NCBI GenBank assembly: GCA_017628395.1
Contig: JAGBZD010000082.1
Coordinates: 1 to 64,000 of the forward strand
DNA from: Paludibacteraceae bacterium
GTDB lineage: Bacteria; Bacteroidota; Bacteroidia; Bacteroidales; Paludibacteraceae
Direction: 5' to 3'
DNA length: 64,000 nt
The notes under the pieces are model-generated. The model made no database searches. It was not told the DNA's origin and saw only the letters and a list, made by a program, of their open reading frames with translations. Position numbers and translations under genes: made by a program. Shown one piece after another: positions 1-9,166 of the stretch (position 1 is its first letter; each line of letters begins with the position of its first letter).

Positions 1-1123
1 TACCGTTACGTGTTTGGAGGAACCAGAGTTTACCCTCTTGTACGGTGAACTCCATATCTTGCATATCGCGGTAGTGGTTCTCAAGCTTGGTTTGGATAGC
101 GTCGAGCTCTTTGTAGATCTCTGGCATAGCCTCCTCCATAGAAGGATACTTGCTAGCACGCTCTTCCTCGCTAATACCTTGGAGCGCAGCCCAACGGCGG
201 CTACCCTCAAGGGTGATTTGTTGTGGAGTACGGATACCTGCTACCACGTCCTCACCTTGTGCGTTAACGAGGTACTCACCATTGAACAAGTTCTCACCTG
301 TCGCAGCATCACGGCTGAAGCATACACCTGTAGCAGATGTCTCGCCCATGTTACCGAATACCATAGATTGAACGGTTACGGCAGTTCCCCACTCATCTGG
401 AATTCCTTCCATCTTACGGTAGAGGATAGCACGCTCGTTCATCCAAGAGCGGAACACAGCGCAGATAGCGCCCCAGAGTTGCTCTACTGGGTTGGTTGGG
501 AAGTCGTGACCAGTTTGATCCTTGATAGCTGTTTTGAAGCGAGCTACAAGAAGCTTCAACTCGTCAACAGTCAAATCCTTATCCAACTTCACACCACGGA
601 TCTCCTTAACCTCTTCGATGATAGCCTCGAATGGGTCCATATCCTCTTTGTTCACTGGCTTCATACCGAGAACTACGTCACCGTACATTTGTACGAAACG
701 ACGATAGCTATCATATACGAAGTGTGGGTTACCAGTCTTCTCTACGAGACCAGCAGCCACCTCGTCGTTCAAACCAAGGTTCAAGATGGTATCCATCATA
801 CCTGGCATAGATGCGCGAGCACCAGAACGAACACTCACAAGGAGTGGGTTCTTAGGATCGCCAAAGGTATTATTCATCAAGCTCTCAATATGAGCTACAG
901 CTGCTTTCACTTCTTTGTCAAGAACTTCTACAATTTTCTCTTGACCTACTTCGTAGTACTCGTTGCAAACATCTGTGATGATAGTAAAACCTGGAGGCAC
1001 TGGAACACCTACGAGGTTCATCTCAGACAAGTTTGCGCCCTTACCGCCCAATGTCTCTCGCATTGATGCGTTACCTTCTGCCTTACCGTTACCGAAGGTA
1101 TAAACACGTTTCTTGTTGTCCAT
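1..1123 (-). CDS. ppdK: Pyruvate, phosphate dikinase, N-terminal part (cut by left edge)
   Basis: PPDK interconverts pyruvate + ATP + Pi and PEP + AMP + PPi in the cytosol, linking glycolysis and gluconeogenesis. The 374 visible residues begin at ATG 1121-1123 (MDNKKRVYTFGNGKAEG) and show the nucleotide-binding N-terminal domain: GGKGANLSEM near residue 28, PPGFTITT, VRSGARASMPGMMDTILNLG, and a later FGNMGETSATGVCFSRD block. The phosphohistidine and PEP-binding domains of this roughly 900-residue family lie beyond the edge. The start is supported by a promoter 60 bases upstream that diverges from fabD. There is no Shine-Dalgarno, as usual in the phylum. Large antisense frames over this gene are shadows. 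Confidence 0.95.
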   Translation of the reverse strand, partial: MDNKKRVYTFGNGKAEGNASMRETLGGKGANLSEMNLVGVPVPPGFTIITDVCNEYYEVGQEKIVEVLDKEVKAAVAHIESLMNNTFGDPKNPLLVSVRSGARASMPGMMDTILNLGLNDEVAAGLVEKTGNPHFVYDSYRRFVQMYGDVVLGMKPVNKEDMDPFEAIIEEVKEIRGVKLDKDLTVDELKLLVARFKTAIKDQTGHDFPTNPVEQLWGAICAVFRSWMNERAILYRKMEGIPDEWGTAVTVQSMVFGNMGETSATGVCFSRDAATGENLFNGEYLVNAQGEDVVAGIRTPQQITLEGSRRWAALQGISEEERASKYPSMEEAMPEIYKELDAIQTKLENHYRDMQDMEFTVQEGKLWFLQTRNG

Positions 1124-1182
1124 TTTCTTAAATAAAATTTATGATTAATATTCTTTTTGTTCCCAATTTTTATTTCAGCCTG

Positions 1183-1213
1183 CAAAGGTACTACTTTTTT
1201 TTCAAATACGCAA
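1183..1213 (-). promoter_or_regulatory. ppdK promoter (-33/-7 type)
   Basis: On the minus strand TTG (1211-1213), 20 bases, then TACCTTTG (1183-1190). This is the Bacteroidetes primary sigma pattern. It diverges from the fabD promoter. Confidence 0.8.
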
Positions 1214-1259
1214 ATTATATTTCATAATTCCCATAATTTTCTATTTTCAGTGCAATTAT

Positions 1260-1290
1260 TTGCGTATTTGATAATTTTATTGTACCTTTG
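1260..1290 (+). promoter_or_regulatory. fabD promoter (-33/-7 type)
   Basis: TTG at 1260-1262, a 20-base spacer and TACCTTTG at 1283-1290. The expected start of transcription is near 1297, about 43 bases before the fabD ATG. An upstream in-frame ATG at 1157 lies before this promoter and is therefore not the start. Confidence 0.8.
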
Positions 1291-1339
1291 CACCCGAATT
1301 TGCAGAGAATCTAATTACAATTCTAAACAATCCTACACA

Positions 1340-2218
1340 ATGCAACACAACAAAACCGCTTTTGTCTTTCCTGGTCAAGGTGCTCAATACTCGGGTATGG
1401 GCAAGGATTTGTACGACACCTATTCTTTGGCGCGTGATTTAATGCTACAGGCGAATAAAGAATTAGGTTTCTCATTGACAGATGTGATGTTTGAGGGAAC
1501 AGATGAAGACTTGCGTCAGACGCGTGTTACTCAGCCTGCTATTTTCTTACATTCGGTTGTAGCATGTCGTTTATTGACTTCTATTCAGCCTGCAATGGTG
1601 GCTGGTCATAGTTTGGGCGAGTTTTCGGCGTTGGTGTTGGCTGGTGTGTTGGATTTTGCTGATGCACTGCATCTGGTGAGCGAACGCGCTTTGGCTATGC
1701 AAGCGGCGTGCGAGTTACAATCGGGTACAATGGCGGCTGTAATGGGCATGGCTGATAGTCAAGTAGCCGAGATATGCAATCAAATCAGCGAATGCGTTGT
1801 TGCAGCTAACTACAATTGTCCAGGTCAAGTGGTTATTTCTGGCTCAAATGAAGGCGTCGAATTGGCTTGCAAGACTTTGAAAGAAGCGGGCGCTAAGCGT
1901 GCTTTGCGTCTGCCAGTAGGTGGCGCATTTCATTCGCCTTTGATGCAACCAGCAGCGGAGCGATTAGAAAAAGCCATTTTGAAAACGACTTTCCGTACCC
2001 CTATCTGCCCTATTTATCAAAATGTGAGCGCGCGTGCGGAAAAAGATAAAGATGTTATAAAGGCACAATTGCTCAAACAATTAACCTCGCCTGTTCGTTG
2101 GACACAGAGTGTGCAACAAATGATTGCAGATGGAGCCACTACATTTTATGAGTTTGGTCCTGGTGATGTACTCAAAGGGCTAATACGAAAGATAGATACT
2201 ACAGTGGAGATAGGATAA
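1340..2218 (+). CDS. fabD: Malonyl-CoA:ACP transacylase
   Basis: Transfers malonyl from CoA to acyl carrier protein, supplying the extender for fatty acid synthesis. It is 292 residues, the usual family length. Motifs: FPGQGAQ at residues 10-16 (oxyanion loop), GHSLGEF at 89-95 with nucleophile Ser91, and GGAFHSPLM with the catalytic His near residue 200. ATG 1340 was chosen because the promoter sits at 1260-1290. The leader just before the start (AATTCTAAACAATCCTACAC) matches a G-poor repeat found before other genes here. Its neighbour downstream is the TPP-controlled receptor, with no terminator seen between them, so readthrough is possible. Confidence 0.96.
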   Translation: MQHNKTAFVFPGQGAQYSGMGKDLYDTYSLARDLMLQANKELGFSLTDVMFEGTDEDLRQTRVTQPAIFLHSVVACRLLTSIQPAMVAGHSLGEFSALVLAGVLDFADALHLVSERALAMQAACELQSGTMAAVMGMADSQVAEICNQISECVVAANYNCPGQVVISGSNEGVELACKTLKEAGAKRALRLPVGGAFHSPLMQPAAERLEKAILKTTFRTPICPIYQNVSARAEKDKDVIKAQLLKQLTSPVRWTQSVQQMIADGATTFYEFGPGDVLKGLIRKIDTTVEIG

Positions 2219-2270
2219 CAAGAAAGAAGAGACCGCAGGTAATTACTTGTGGTAAAGTAAACATAAATTT

Positions 2271-2349
2271 ATTAACTTTAGGGGTGCCTCACTTCTTTGG
2301 GCTGAGATCATACCCTTTGAACCTGCACAGGTAATTCTGTAGAGGGAAA
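2271..2349 (+). promoter_or_regulatory. TPP riboswitch (THI element)
   Basis: The conserved thi-box blocks appear in order: GGGGTGC (2281-2287), GGCTGAGA (2299-2306), ACCCTTTGAACCTG (2312-2325) and GTAGAGGGA (2339-2347). These are the two TPP-binding arms and the closing stem. The aptamer ends about two bases before the ATG at 2350, leaving no room for a separate expression platform, so control of translation start is the likely mode. It identifies the downstream receptor as thiamine-related. Confidence 0.93.
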
Positions 2350-4578
2350 ATGAAAAAAACTATCTTTTTAGCGGCTTATGTGGCCGCATGTGGTGTCGTT
2401 ACTGCTAACACCGACACACTAACTTTGGTTCGTAATTTGGACGAAGTTATCGTTAACGCGCCAGTGGCGCAGGTCACTAACAACTATGCTTCACTCAGCA
2501 ATGAGCAACTCAATCGGAGCAATGTAGGGCAAAATTTACCTTATTTGCTTTCGACAACTCCTGCATTGATTGCTACGAGCGATGATGGATTAGGGGTAGG
2601 TTATACCTATTTCCGTATTCGAGGTACGGATCATACGCGAATCAATATGACGGTGAATGATGTTCCGCTCAACGATAGCGAAAGTCAAACTGTCTTTTGG
2701 GTGAATATGACCGACATGAGTAGTAGCATGTCTTCCATTCAAGTACAGCGTGGCGTGGGTAGTTCTACTAACGGAAGTGCTTCCTTTGGAGGTAGTATTA
2801 ATATGCAGACCTATGGAAAACAGATGACAGCAGTTGATGATTCGGTTAGTCATGTCACTTTGGGTTTCAATGGAGGAATGTATAATACTTTTCGTGAGAT
2901 GCTATCTGCTAACATTGTTTTACCTAATCAATGGCAAGCTAATGCACGATTTAGCAAAGTAAACTCCGATGGTTTTCTCTATCGTACAGCATCCGATTTG
3001 TATTCTTACTACGGTGATTTGGGATGGTATGGTAGCCATACACAAGTCGTAGCACGATTTTTTGGTGGTAGCGAGAAGACTGGTATGGGGTGGGATGGAG
3101 TAGATCATGCAACAGCCTATGGACTCAATGGTGCCGATCGTCGCTATAATCCTGCAGGCGAATATACCACTACTGCCATTGATGGGTCTGATTCTACTAC
3201 CTACTATCCTAATCAAACCGATAATTATGCTCAACAGCATGCACAATTGACTTTTAATCACCGTTTTACTCCTCAGTGGTTGCTATCTGCTACTGCCCAT
3301 TATACCCATGGCGCAGGTTACTATGAACAATACAAACGAAAGAAATTATCCTATTGGGGGTTGCCCTATTCCCACAAAGCATATGGTATGTACCGTAAGC
3401 ATTTGGACAATCATTTCTTTGGCGGGGTCTTAACAACAAGATACATCTCCGAACCTCTTGATCTTCAGTTTGGCGGCGCAGTCAACCACTATATAGGCGA
3501 GCACTTTGGTACGCTGCACTACCTCGAAGATACGCTTGTTTTGCCAGTCAATTATGAGTATTATCGCAATGATGCAAAGAAGACAGATGCGAACATTTAT
3601 GCCAAAGCTAATTGGCGTGTCATCAACAGGGGACAGGAAAAATTGAGTTTGTATGCCGACTTGCAATACCGCTATGTGCGCTACGAACGCAATGGAGTTA
3701 ATGATGAGGATATGACCAATCTACCTCTCGAAGTGAATTTTCATTTCTTTAATCCTAAAGCGGGATTGACATATCAAAACCGCGGTCATCTATTCTCTGC
3801 ATCATTCGCCATCGCCAACCGTGAACCTAATCGTAATAACTACAAAGAGAATGTGCTTTTCGATGCGGTCACGGGCGATTATGTAGGTCTTCCACATGCA
3901 GAGCGATTATACGATTACGAGGTTGGTTATACCTATTCGCACTCGCGTTTTGCTCTTGGCGCCAATCTATACTTCATGGATTACGACAATCAACTGGTGC
4001 TTACGGGTGAATACAATGATGTAGGCGCATATAAGACTAAGAATGTCAAAGATTCTTATCGGATGGGGGTTGAACTGACTGCTGGCGTAAAGATTTTTGA
4101 TTGGTTGCGTTGGGATGGCAATTTAGTAGCGTCACGAAATAAGATTCTCAATTATCATCAATATGTGGATTTGTATGACAATCAAAATGATTGGAATTGG
4201 ATAGGACAAGATTCTGTTGTAGGTACTACTACTATTGCTTTCTCGCCAAGCATCACTGCGTTATCTTTATTTACTTTCGATGTGGCAGATTTTACAGCTA
4301 CTATTCAAACGAGCGTTGTAGGTAAACAGTATTTAGATAATACAGAAGATGAGAACGCTTCAATGCGTGCATATTCCACTACGAATATTAATCTGCAATA
4401 TCTGTTGCCTGTGAAACTTGAAATTCGTTTATTATGTCAGGTAAATAATATTTTCAATGCTAAATATGCTAATAATGGTGGAGCAGAGGCCAGTCGCTTC
4501 GCAGATGGAAGTCGCTGTTGTTGGTACTATGCGCAAGCGGGTATTAATGTTCATGCTGGGTTCAATATAACATTTTAG
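2350..4578 (+). CDS. TonB-dependent outer membrane receptor under TPP control (probable thiamine receptor)
   Basis: A 742-residue TonB-dependent receptor with an N-terminal signal peptide (MKKTIFLAAYVAACGVVTAN), a plug domain (residues about 45-160, including YFRIRGTDHTRINMTVNDVP and IQVQRGVGSSTNGSASFGGS) and a 22-strand barrel ending in an aromatic residue (GFNITF). Such receptors take up large or scarce ligands using TonB-ExbBD energy. The TPP riboswitch directly before the ATG points to thiamine or a thiamine phosphate as ligand; receptors of this kind were predicted in Bacteroides-group genomes from the same riboswitch context. The cytoplasmic membrane transporter (PnuT type) and the salvage kinase that often follow are not here. 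Ligand is inferred, fold is seen. Confidence 0.9.
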   Translation: MKKTIFLAAYVAACGVVTANTDTLTLVRNLDEVIVNAPVAQVTNNYASLSNEQLNRSNVGQNLPYLLSTTPALIATSDDGLGVGYTYFRIRGTDHTRINMTVNDVPLNDSESQTVFWVNMTDMSSSMSSIQVQRGVGSSTNGSASFGGSINMQTYGKQMTAVDDSVSHVTLGFNGGMYNTFREMLSANIVLPNQWQANARFSKVNSDGFLYRTASDLYSYYGDLGWYGSHTQVVARFFGGSEKTGMGWDGVDHATAYGLNGADRRYNPAGEYTTTAIDGSDSTTYYPNQTDNYAQQHAQLTFNHRFTPQWLLSATAHYTHGAGYYEQYKRKKLSYWGLPYSHKAYGMYRKHLDNHFFGGVLTTRYISEPLDLQFGGAVNHYIGEHFGTLHYLEDTLVLPVNYEYYRNDAKKTDANIYAKANWRVINRGQEKLSLYADLQYRYVRYERNGVNDEDMTNLPLEVNFHFFNPKAGLTYQNRGHLFSASFAIANREPNRNNYKENVLFDAVTGDYVGLPHAERLYDYEVGYTYSHSRFALGANLYFMDYDNQLVLTGEYNDVGAYKTKNVKDSYRMGVELTAGVKIFDWLRWDGNLVASRNKILNYHQYVDLYDNQNDWNWIGQDSVVGTTTIAFSPSITALSLFTFDVADFTATIQTSVVGKQYLDNTEDENASMRAYSTTNINLQYLLPVKLEIRLLCQVNNIFNAKYANNGGAEASRFADGSRCCWYYAQAGINVHAGFNITF

Positions 4579-4623
4579 GTAATGTGAGTTTTGACATTAT
4601 CGTACAAAAAATGTGTTGAATAC

Positions 4624-4654
4624 TTGCGTATGTGCATTTTTTGTAGTACCTTTG
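4624..4654 (+). promoter_or_regulatory. Promoter before the small barrel gene
   Basis: TTG at 4624-4626, a 20-base spacer and TACCTTTG at 4647-4654. It means the genes from 4683 on can be expressed independently of the TPP riboswitch. A weak hairpin (TAATGT/ACATTA, 4580-4599) lies between it and the receptor stop codon. Confidence 0.78.
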
Positions 4655-4682
4655 CCCCCAAAATATAGACAAAGAACAGAAT

Positions 4683-5420
4683 ATGAAAAAAAATACCTTT
4701 CACATGTTACTTTTCCGTGTTCATCTTTTGCTCTTCTCGCTGCTCCTTGCTCCAATGGCAATAGCACAAGTGCAATTAGGTGATACGGCATATAGTATTT
4801 CGCTGCATGCGGGATATGGACATAACCTTACCTATGGCTCGATGGCGAACTTCGATATTGATGCGTTTATGCCTATCAATCAGCATTTTGAGATGCAAGC
4901 TAATGTGCGCATGAGTACCGCTAATGTGCATACGATGGGTGTGCAATTGCGCCCCAAGTTTGCGTTGCCAGTGGGCGAAATGTATATTGAAGATAGGCTG
5001 ATGGCGCGGTTCGTGGCACGCGATCAAGTCAATGAGTTTCTACATGCCATTTCCTTGGGATACCGCATGCAGTATGTCAATGTGCAATTTGGACTAATTA
5101 ACCGAGTGATGATGCCTTTGCCATACGAAAGAAATACCCTTGATAAATATATCGTTGAACCATTTCAGTTGCTCTATCGAGTAGAGGGTTTTGTGCGCCC
5201 TGTGACTTCTCCATGGAATATCGCTATTGCTATTTCCAATGCAGATAATTACATGATTGAGCGACCATGGACACCGATGCTGTATTTGGGAGGATGGTAT
5301 GATGTGAATGAGCATTGGCGCGTTCGCCTGTCTGGCAAATATAAGAATGCAGGTATGTTCCATATGAATGCACACTACTACGCAGCTGAAGTGCGTGTGG
5401 GAGGGGAATATCGATTTTAA
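4683..5420 (+). CDS. Outer membrane beta-barrel protein of unknown function
   Basis: 245 residues. A signal peptide is clear (hydrophobic LLLFSLLLAPMAIA, cleavage near AQ at residue 29-30). The mature part alternates polar and hydrophobic residues in about ten short strands separated by turns and ends EVRVGGEYRF, with the terminal Phe typical of BAM-inserted barrels. I do not recognise a specific family. It has its own promoter, lies between the TPP-linked receptor and a lipoprotein phosphoesterase 23 bases downstream, and is probably co-transcribed with the latter. No transport substrate can be inferred. Confidence 0.8.
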   Translation: MKKNTFHMLLFRVHLLLFSLLLAPMAIAQVQLGDTAYSISLHAGYGHNLTYGSMANFDIDAFMPINQHFEMQANVRMSTANVHTMGVQLRPKFALPVGEMYIEDRLMARFVARDQVNEFLHAISLGYRMQYVNVQFGLINRVMMPLPYERNTLDKYIVEPFQLLYRVEGFVRPVTSPWNIAIAISNADNYMIERPWTPMLYLGGWYDVNEHWRVRLSGKYKNAGMFHMNAHYYAAEVRVGGEYRF

Positions 5421-5443
5421 TTTTGAATAATTAAAAAGGTCTT

Positions 5444-6346
5444 ATGAAGAATATATACATTTATCTTGGCTCTTTGTTCCTTGTTCTTGGTTCCATCTTC
5501 ACTGCTTGCGGACCAGATGCTCGTTTGGATTTGGTGGGTAATATCATTGGTTCTGCACCTCGTACCGATGTGCGTTTTGCAGATTCGGAGAAGTATAATG
5601 CGGAGCATCCTTTTGTTACGATTAAAGCTCCTGTGGAGAATTATCGCGTATATGTATGTACCGACACTCATATCACTACTGATTTCTACAACTGGCAGAA
5701 CTTTATTCGTGCTTATCGTGCAGACTTGTTGTGCCCAGTGGCATTGCACTTGGGCGACATAGTGGATGCGTCTAACCACTATCCAGATGTGGTAAATAGT
5801 TTCAACGAGGTTCCTTCCAATCCGCTCAAGCCAGATACCATAATGCTCGTGGCAGGTAATCACGACATCTGTTTTAAGCAATGGGATGAGTATTTGGAGA
5901 ATTTTAAGACCAGCGTTTATTACTTTATCGTGGAGACTCCTCTGGGGCAAAAAGATTTATTCATTATGTACGATAGTGCAGATGGCACGCTGGGTAAGAA
6001 ACAACTGCAATGGATGAGAAATACCTTGGAGTGGGCGAGTAAGCAAAACTTCCGACATATTGTAGCAGGTAGCCATACGCATTTTTTCATGCGTGATAAT
6101 TCGCAAGGTATAGCTACCAATTACCCTATTGAGGAGACTTACACCTTGCTTCGCTTGTTCCAATCTCACGGAGTAGATATACTTTTCACAGGGCATAGTC
6201 ATTCGCGTGAAGTGACTCTATTTGACGAACTTACATGTATCATTGTGGATTCCATGACCGATGAGGATAAGAAACCAGCATATTTGATAGCCATTATGGG
6301 AGAAACCATTGACTACGAATTTGTCAATCTACCTATCAAACTATAA
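5444..6346 (+). CDS. Lipoprotein calcineurin-like metallophosphoesterase
   Basis: 300 residues. The signal peptide ends in a lipobox (SIFTAC, Cys22), so the protein is probably membrane-anchored outside the cytoplasm. The dinuclear metal site of the calcineurin-like superfamily is complete: TDTHIT (DxH), GDIVDASNH (GDxxD), GNHD, GSHTHFF and GHSHSRE in the expected order. The substrate is unknown; the superfamily includes phosphodiesterases, nucleotidases and protein phosphatases. It follows the small barrel gene by 23 bases and precedes folK by 39, and is likely in one operon with them. Confidence 0.88.
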   Translation: MKNIYIYLGSLFLVLGSIFTACGPDARLDLVGNIIGSAPRTDVRFADSEKYNAEHPFVTIKAPVENYRVYVCTDTHITTDFYNWQNFIRAYRADLLCPVALHLGDIVDASNHYPDVVNSFNEVPSNPLKPDTIMLVAGNHDICFKQWDEYLENFKTSVYYFIVETPLGQKDLFIMYDSADGTLGKKQLQWMRNTLEWASKQNFRHIVAGSHTHFFMRDNSQGIATNYPIEETYTLLRLFQSHGVDILFTGHSHSREVTLFDELTCIIVDSMTDEDKKPAYLIAIMGETIDYEFVNLPIKL

Positions 6347-6385
6347 TCCAACACTTTACATTCTACACATTATATTTTCCATATT

Positions 6386-6847
6386 ATGCTTATCTACTTC
6401 GGTATAGGAAGTAATATAGGAGAACGCGATGCGAATTTGCGCAACGCCATTGAGTTACTGCAGGAGCGAGTGGGGGAATGTATCGCTTGTTCTTCCATTT
6501 ATAGGAGTGCGCCTCAAGGATTTGTGTCAGAGAATGAGTTTGCGAATATGGTCGTTTTATGCGAAACAAGCCATTCGTTAGAAGATATACTTACTATTAC
6601 TCAGCAGATTGAGCGTGAGATGGGGCGTGAAAAGAAGTCTATCAATGGTATCTACCACGATCGCATTATTGATATAGACTTACTAAAAGCATATGATTAT
6701 TTGCCATTCACATCTCACTTATCATCTCTAACTTATGAAAGTAGTACGCTAATACTTCCTCATCCGCGTATGCACGAGCGCGATTTTGTAATGATTCCTT
6801 TCCGCGAAGTGGAGCAACTATATTGTACATTAAAAGGACGCAAATGA
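6386..6847 (+). CDS. folK: 2-amino-4-hydroxy-6-hydroxymethyldihydropteridine pyrophosphokinase
   Basis: HPPK transfers pyrophosphate from ATP to hydroxymethyl-dihydropterin, a step of folate synthesis. 153 residues, normal length. Diagnostic features: GIGSNIGERDANL at residues 6-18 (GSNxGd), the DRIIDIDLL metal-binding stretch (DxD, around residue 92-100) and the HPRMHERDFVMIPF signature (about 131-144). Its stop codon lies inside the loop of the terminator hairpin that ends this operon. Confidence 0.95.
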   Translation: MLIYFGIGSNIGERDANLRNAIELLQERVGECIACSSIYRSAPQGFVSENEFANMVVLCETSHSLEDILTITQQIEREMGREKKSINGIYHDRIIDIDLLKAYDYLPFTSHLSSLTYESSTLILPHPRMHERDFVMIPFREVEQLYCTLKGRK

Positions 6848-6860
6848 TTGCGTCCTTTTA
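6832..6860 (+). terminator. folK terminator, built over the stop codon
   Basis: AAAAGGACGCAA / TTGCGTCCTTTT is a perfect 12-bp stem with loop ATGA; the TGA stop of folK is 6845-6847. The A-tract and T-tract on either side would let it work in both directions, so it can also protect the amylase gene that ends at 6889. Confidence 0.85.
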
Positions 6861-6888
6861 ATTTCTGTTAAGAAGATTGAGGGTGGAT

Positions 6889-8730
6889 TTATTTTTCGAG
6901 TTTTACAACCAAAGCTGAGAGCGGGGATGCTACTAAGTCTATCTTACTCAAATCCACTTGTTTGCCTGTAATAATATCTTGACCAACAGGATTATACTTG
7001 TTGAGTATTTCTGCATAGTGAGTTGTTGGGATGGTGCGATGATCTTCGCTGGCATTAATATATACGAAGATTGCGCCTTCATCGGTATAACGGAAATATG
7101 CGTATGTATTGTCACGAGTGATGAAGTGCATCGTCTTACCTGTATGTAAGATAGGTTCGCCCTTGCGCCATTGGAATAAATTGCTTTGATAATCAAACAT
7201 ATCTTGCATCTCTTCGGTAACTTCTTCGCCCAAAGGTAAAGGCATACGCAAAGTAGAATGACCAAGACTGCGATCAGAAGACTTTAGTCCGTACTCATCT
7301 CCAGCAAAGACTTGTGGAATGCCACGCATGGTTGCCAAAAGCACATTGGCTAACTTTACGCGTCGCAAGTCGCCATCTTTAACAACATCAGCAATACGAT
7401 CCATATCGTGGTTGCCTAACATAATCATGATATTATGTACATCAGCATAGAGATAGTCCATTGCCACAGCGTCATACACACGGGTCAGACCATTTCCCCA
7501 ACCTTGACCATCATTTTCGAGGGCTTGACGGATAGCTTCTTCCACAGGGAAGTCCATCACGCTTTTAAGGTGACTATCAAATCCGTTGTAATTTTTAACA
7601 CCTGATTGCCAATATGCCACAGCAGGAGCAGGGCGTGTCCAACATTCACCTACGATATTAAAATTAGGATATTCTTCCATAATCGCTTTCACCCATTCGC
7701 TACCAGGAATCATCTCGATATATGGGTAAGTATCTACGCGCAAACCATCAAGGTTAGCATATTCAATCCACCAAATAGCCCATTGCTTAAAGTATTGCAA
7801 TAGGTCTGGGTTTTCGAGATTCATGTCTGGCATAGGGCGATCAAACCAACCACGATTAGAAAGCAGACGATCATATTCCGAAGCGTTGATATCGTAGTTA
7901 GCAGAGAAAACATTAGGCGTATTGGTAAATTCATCAAACTGGTTAATCCAATTGTGATATGGTAAATCTTTCATCCACCAGTGACACGCACCACAATGGT
8001 TTGGAACCATGTCCATAATGACTTTAATACCTTTCTCGTGAGCTTTTTCAACCATCTCTTTGTACAACTCATTGCTGCCATGTCGAGGGTCAATGTGGTA
8101 GTAATCAGAGCAAGCGTAACCATGATAAGACCATGCTGCCTCGTTATCTTCAAGGAGTGGGGTTGGCCAAATGGCGGTTGCACCGAGTTTGGAGATGTGG
8201 TCGAGCGAATTGATAATTCCCCTAATATCACCACCAAAGCGTCCGTGTACATTACTCTTGTCTGCTTTTTCTGCCATATGGAGAGTGTTGTTGCTCTCAT
8301 CTCCATCCACAAAACGGTCGGACATAATCAGATAAATCATATCTGCCGAAGTGAATCCTTGACGCTCACGGCTACCAGCAACGCGTGTGTTGATGGTGTA
8401 ATCTACATAGGTAGTGCGTTTGTTCTTTTTGAGAGTAATGCGATAGGTTCCTGCTTGATTAACAGCCAAATCTACAAATAGATAGTTAGGACTCTCCGCA
8501 TTGTGCTGACCAGTGACTTGCAGGCCTGTAGTAGTGCCTTTTACAGGTTTACCATTGTGGAGTAATTGGATAGAAACCGTTGCGTCTGCAAGATCTTCAC
8601 CCTGAAGCATCAAAGTGAGTGGACAGTTCATTTCGGTCCACCAAGAGAGAGGTTCCGCTCTGTCAATGCGTGGTTTAGCATTGAGAGTAATAGCACTAAA
8701 GAGTGCTGCAAAAAGAAATAGTTTTTTCAT
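6889..8730 (-). CDS. Secreted GH13 neopullulanase / cyclomaltodextrinase-like (SusA type)
   Basis: 613 residues, close to SusA of Bacteroides. Signal peptide MKKLFLFAALFSAITLNA, then a beta-sandwich N-domain (about 25-115), the GH13 (alpha/beta)8 barrel and a C-domain. Catalytic residues are present: nucleophile Asp333 in GLRVDTYPYI, acid/base Glu362 in VGECW and Asp442 in GNHDMDR; VPNHCG is conserved region I. It should hydrolyse alpha-1,4-glucans or cyclodextrins in the periplasm. ATG 8728-8730 was chosen because the frame continues upstream only through RNase P RNA, and a signal peptide begins here. No other sus genes are adjacent. No promoter is visible in 8731-8811, so it may depend on readthrough from rnpB. 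Confidence 0.93.
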   Translation of the reverse strand: MKKLFLFAALFSAITLNAKPRIDRAEPLSWWTEMNCPLTLMLQGEDLADATVSIQLLHNGKPVKGTTTGLQVTGQHNAESPNYLFVDLAVNQAGTYRITLKKNKRTTYVDYTINTRVAGSRERQGFTSADMIYLIMSDRFVDGDESNNTLHMAEKADKSNVHGRFGGDIRGIINSLDHISKLGATAIWPTPLLEDNEAAWSYHGYACSDYYHIDPRHGSNELYKEMVEKAHEKGIKVIMDMVPNHCGACHWWMKDLPYHNWINQFDEFTNTPNVFSANYDINASEYDRLLSNRGWFDRPMPDMNLENPDLLQYFKQWAIWWIEYANLDGLRVDTYPYIEMIPGSEWVKAIMEEYPNFNIVGECWTRPAPAVAYWQSGVKNYNGFDSHLKSVMDFPVEEAIRQALENDGQGWGNGLTRVYDAVAMDYLYADVHNIMIMLGNHDMDRIADVVKDGDLRRVKLANVLLATMRGIPQVFAGDEYGLKSSDRSLGHSTLRMPLPLGEEVTEEMQDMFDYQSNLFQWRKGEPILHTGKTMHFITRDNTYAYFRYTDEGAIFVYINASEDHRTIPTTHYAEILNKYNPVGQDIITGKQVDLSKIDLVASPLSALVVKLEK

Positions 8731-8811
8731 TGTTGATAATGTTATTATTGTCCTCAAGGATTTGTGAGGCATTATAGCCTTCGGGACCTTCAGGTTGTTT
8801 ATGGTCAAAAA

Positions 8812-9141
8812 AATAGTGTATCTATAAGCCGGGTTCTGTACCCATGAGTGGGTGTCTATCATTAATCTTGAGCAGTGTATTGCTACATGCTTCTCTTGCT
8901 TCCTACCCTCCAGCTTGCGCGAGCAGCGCTCAAACACTGGTATACTTGGAATTGCAGCCCACAGTATGCTCGTATCACTTCCTCGATAACTCGATTGTTC
9001 GTCGCTTTTGCAGGGACCAAACATTGCTGCCTGACGGCCATTAACCGCTGTGGTGCTCTTTGCTGCCCGGACTTTCCTCGTAATAGGGGATTAAAACACA
9101 TGTTTTTCTTCCCTTATCCCGCGATAGACCGACACACTATT
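8812..9141 (-). ncRNA. rnpB: RNase P RNA (class A)
   Basis: On the minus strand the hallmark GAGGAAAGTCCGGGC (9070-9084) lies near the 5' end and ACAGAACCCGGCTTATAG (near 8825-8842) near the 3' end; these form the catalytic P4 helix and 3' flank. The ends are set by helix P1: AATAGTGT at the 5' end pairs perfectly with ACACTATT at the 3' end. P1 is followed by a run of seven T, so it can double as the terminator. Length about 330. A tRNA-Gly lies 25 bases upstream in the same direction, with no promoter between. Confidence 0.95.
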
Positions 9142-9166
9142 CTTTGCTTTTCGTTATTCAGCAAAG

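Noticed and set aside
14..1066. Long plus-strand frame antisense to ppdK
   Set aside because: The minus strand reads a clear PPDK with all N-terminal motifs; the plus frame has no homology and is a codon-bias shadow.
8731..9024. Upstream extension of the amylase frame
   Set aside because: It runs through RNase P RNA and its terminator; a signal peptide starts at the ATG at 8730.
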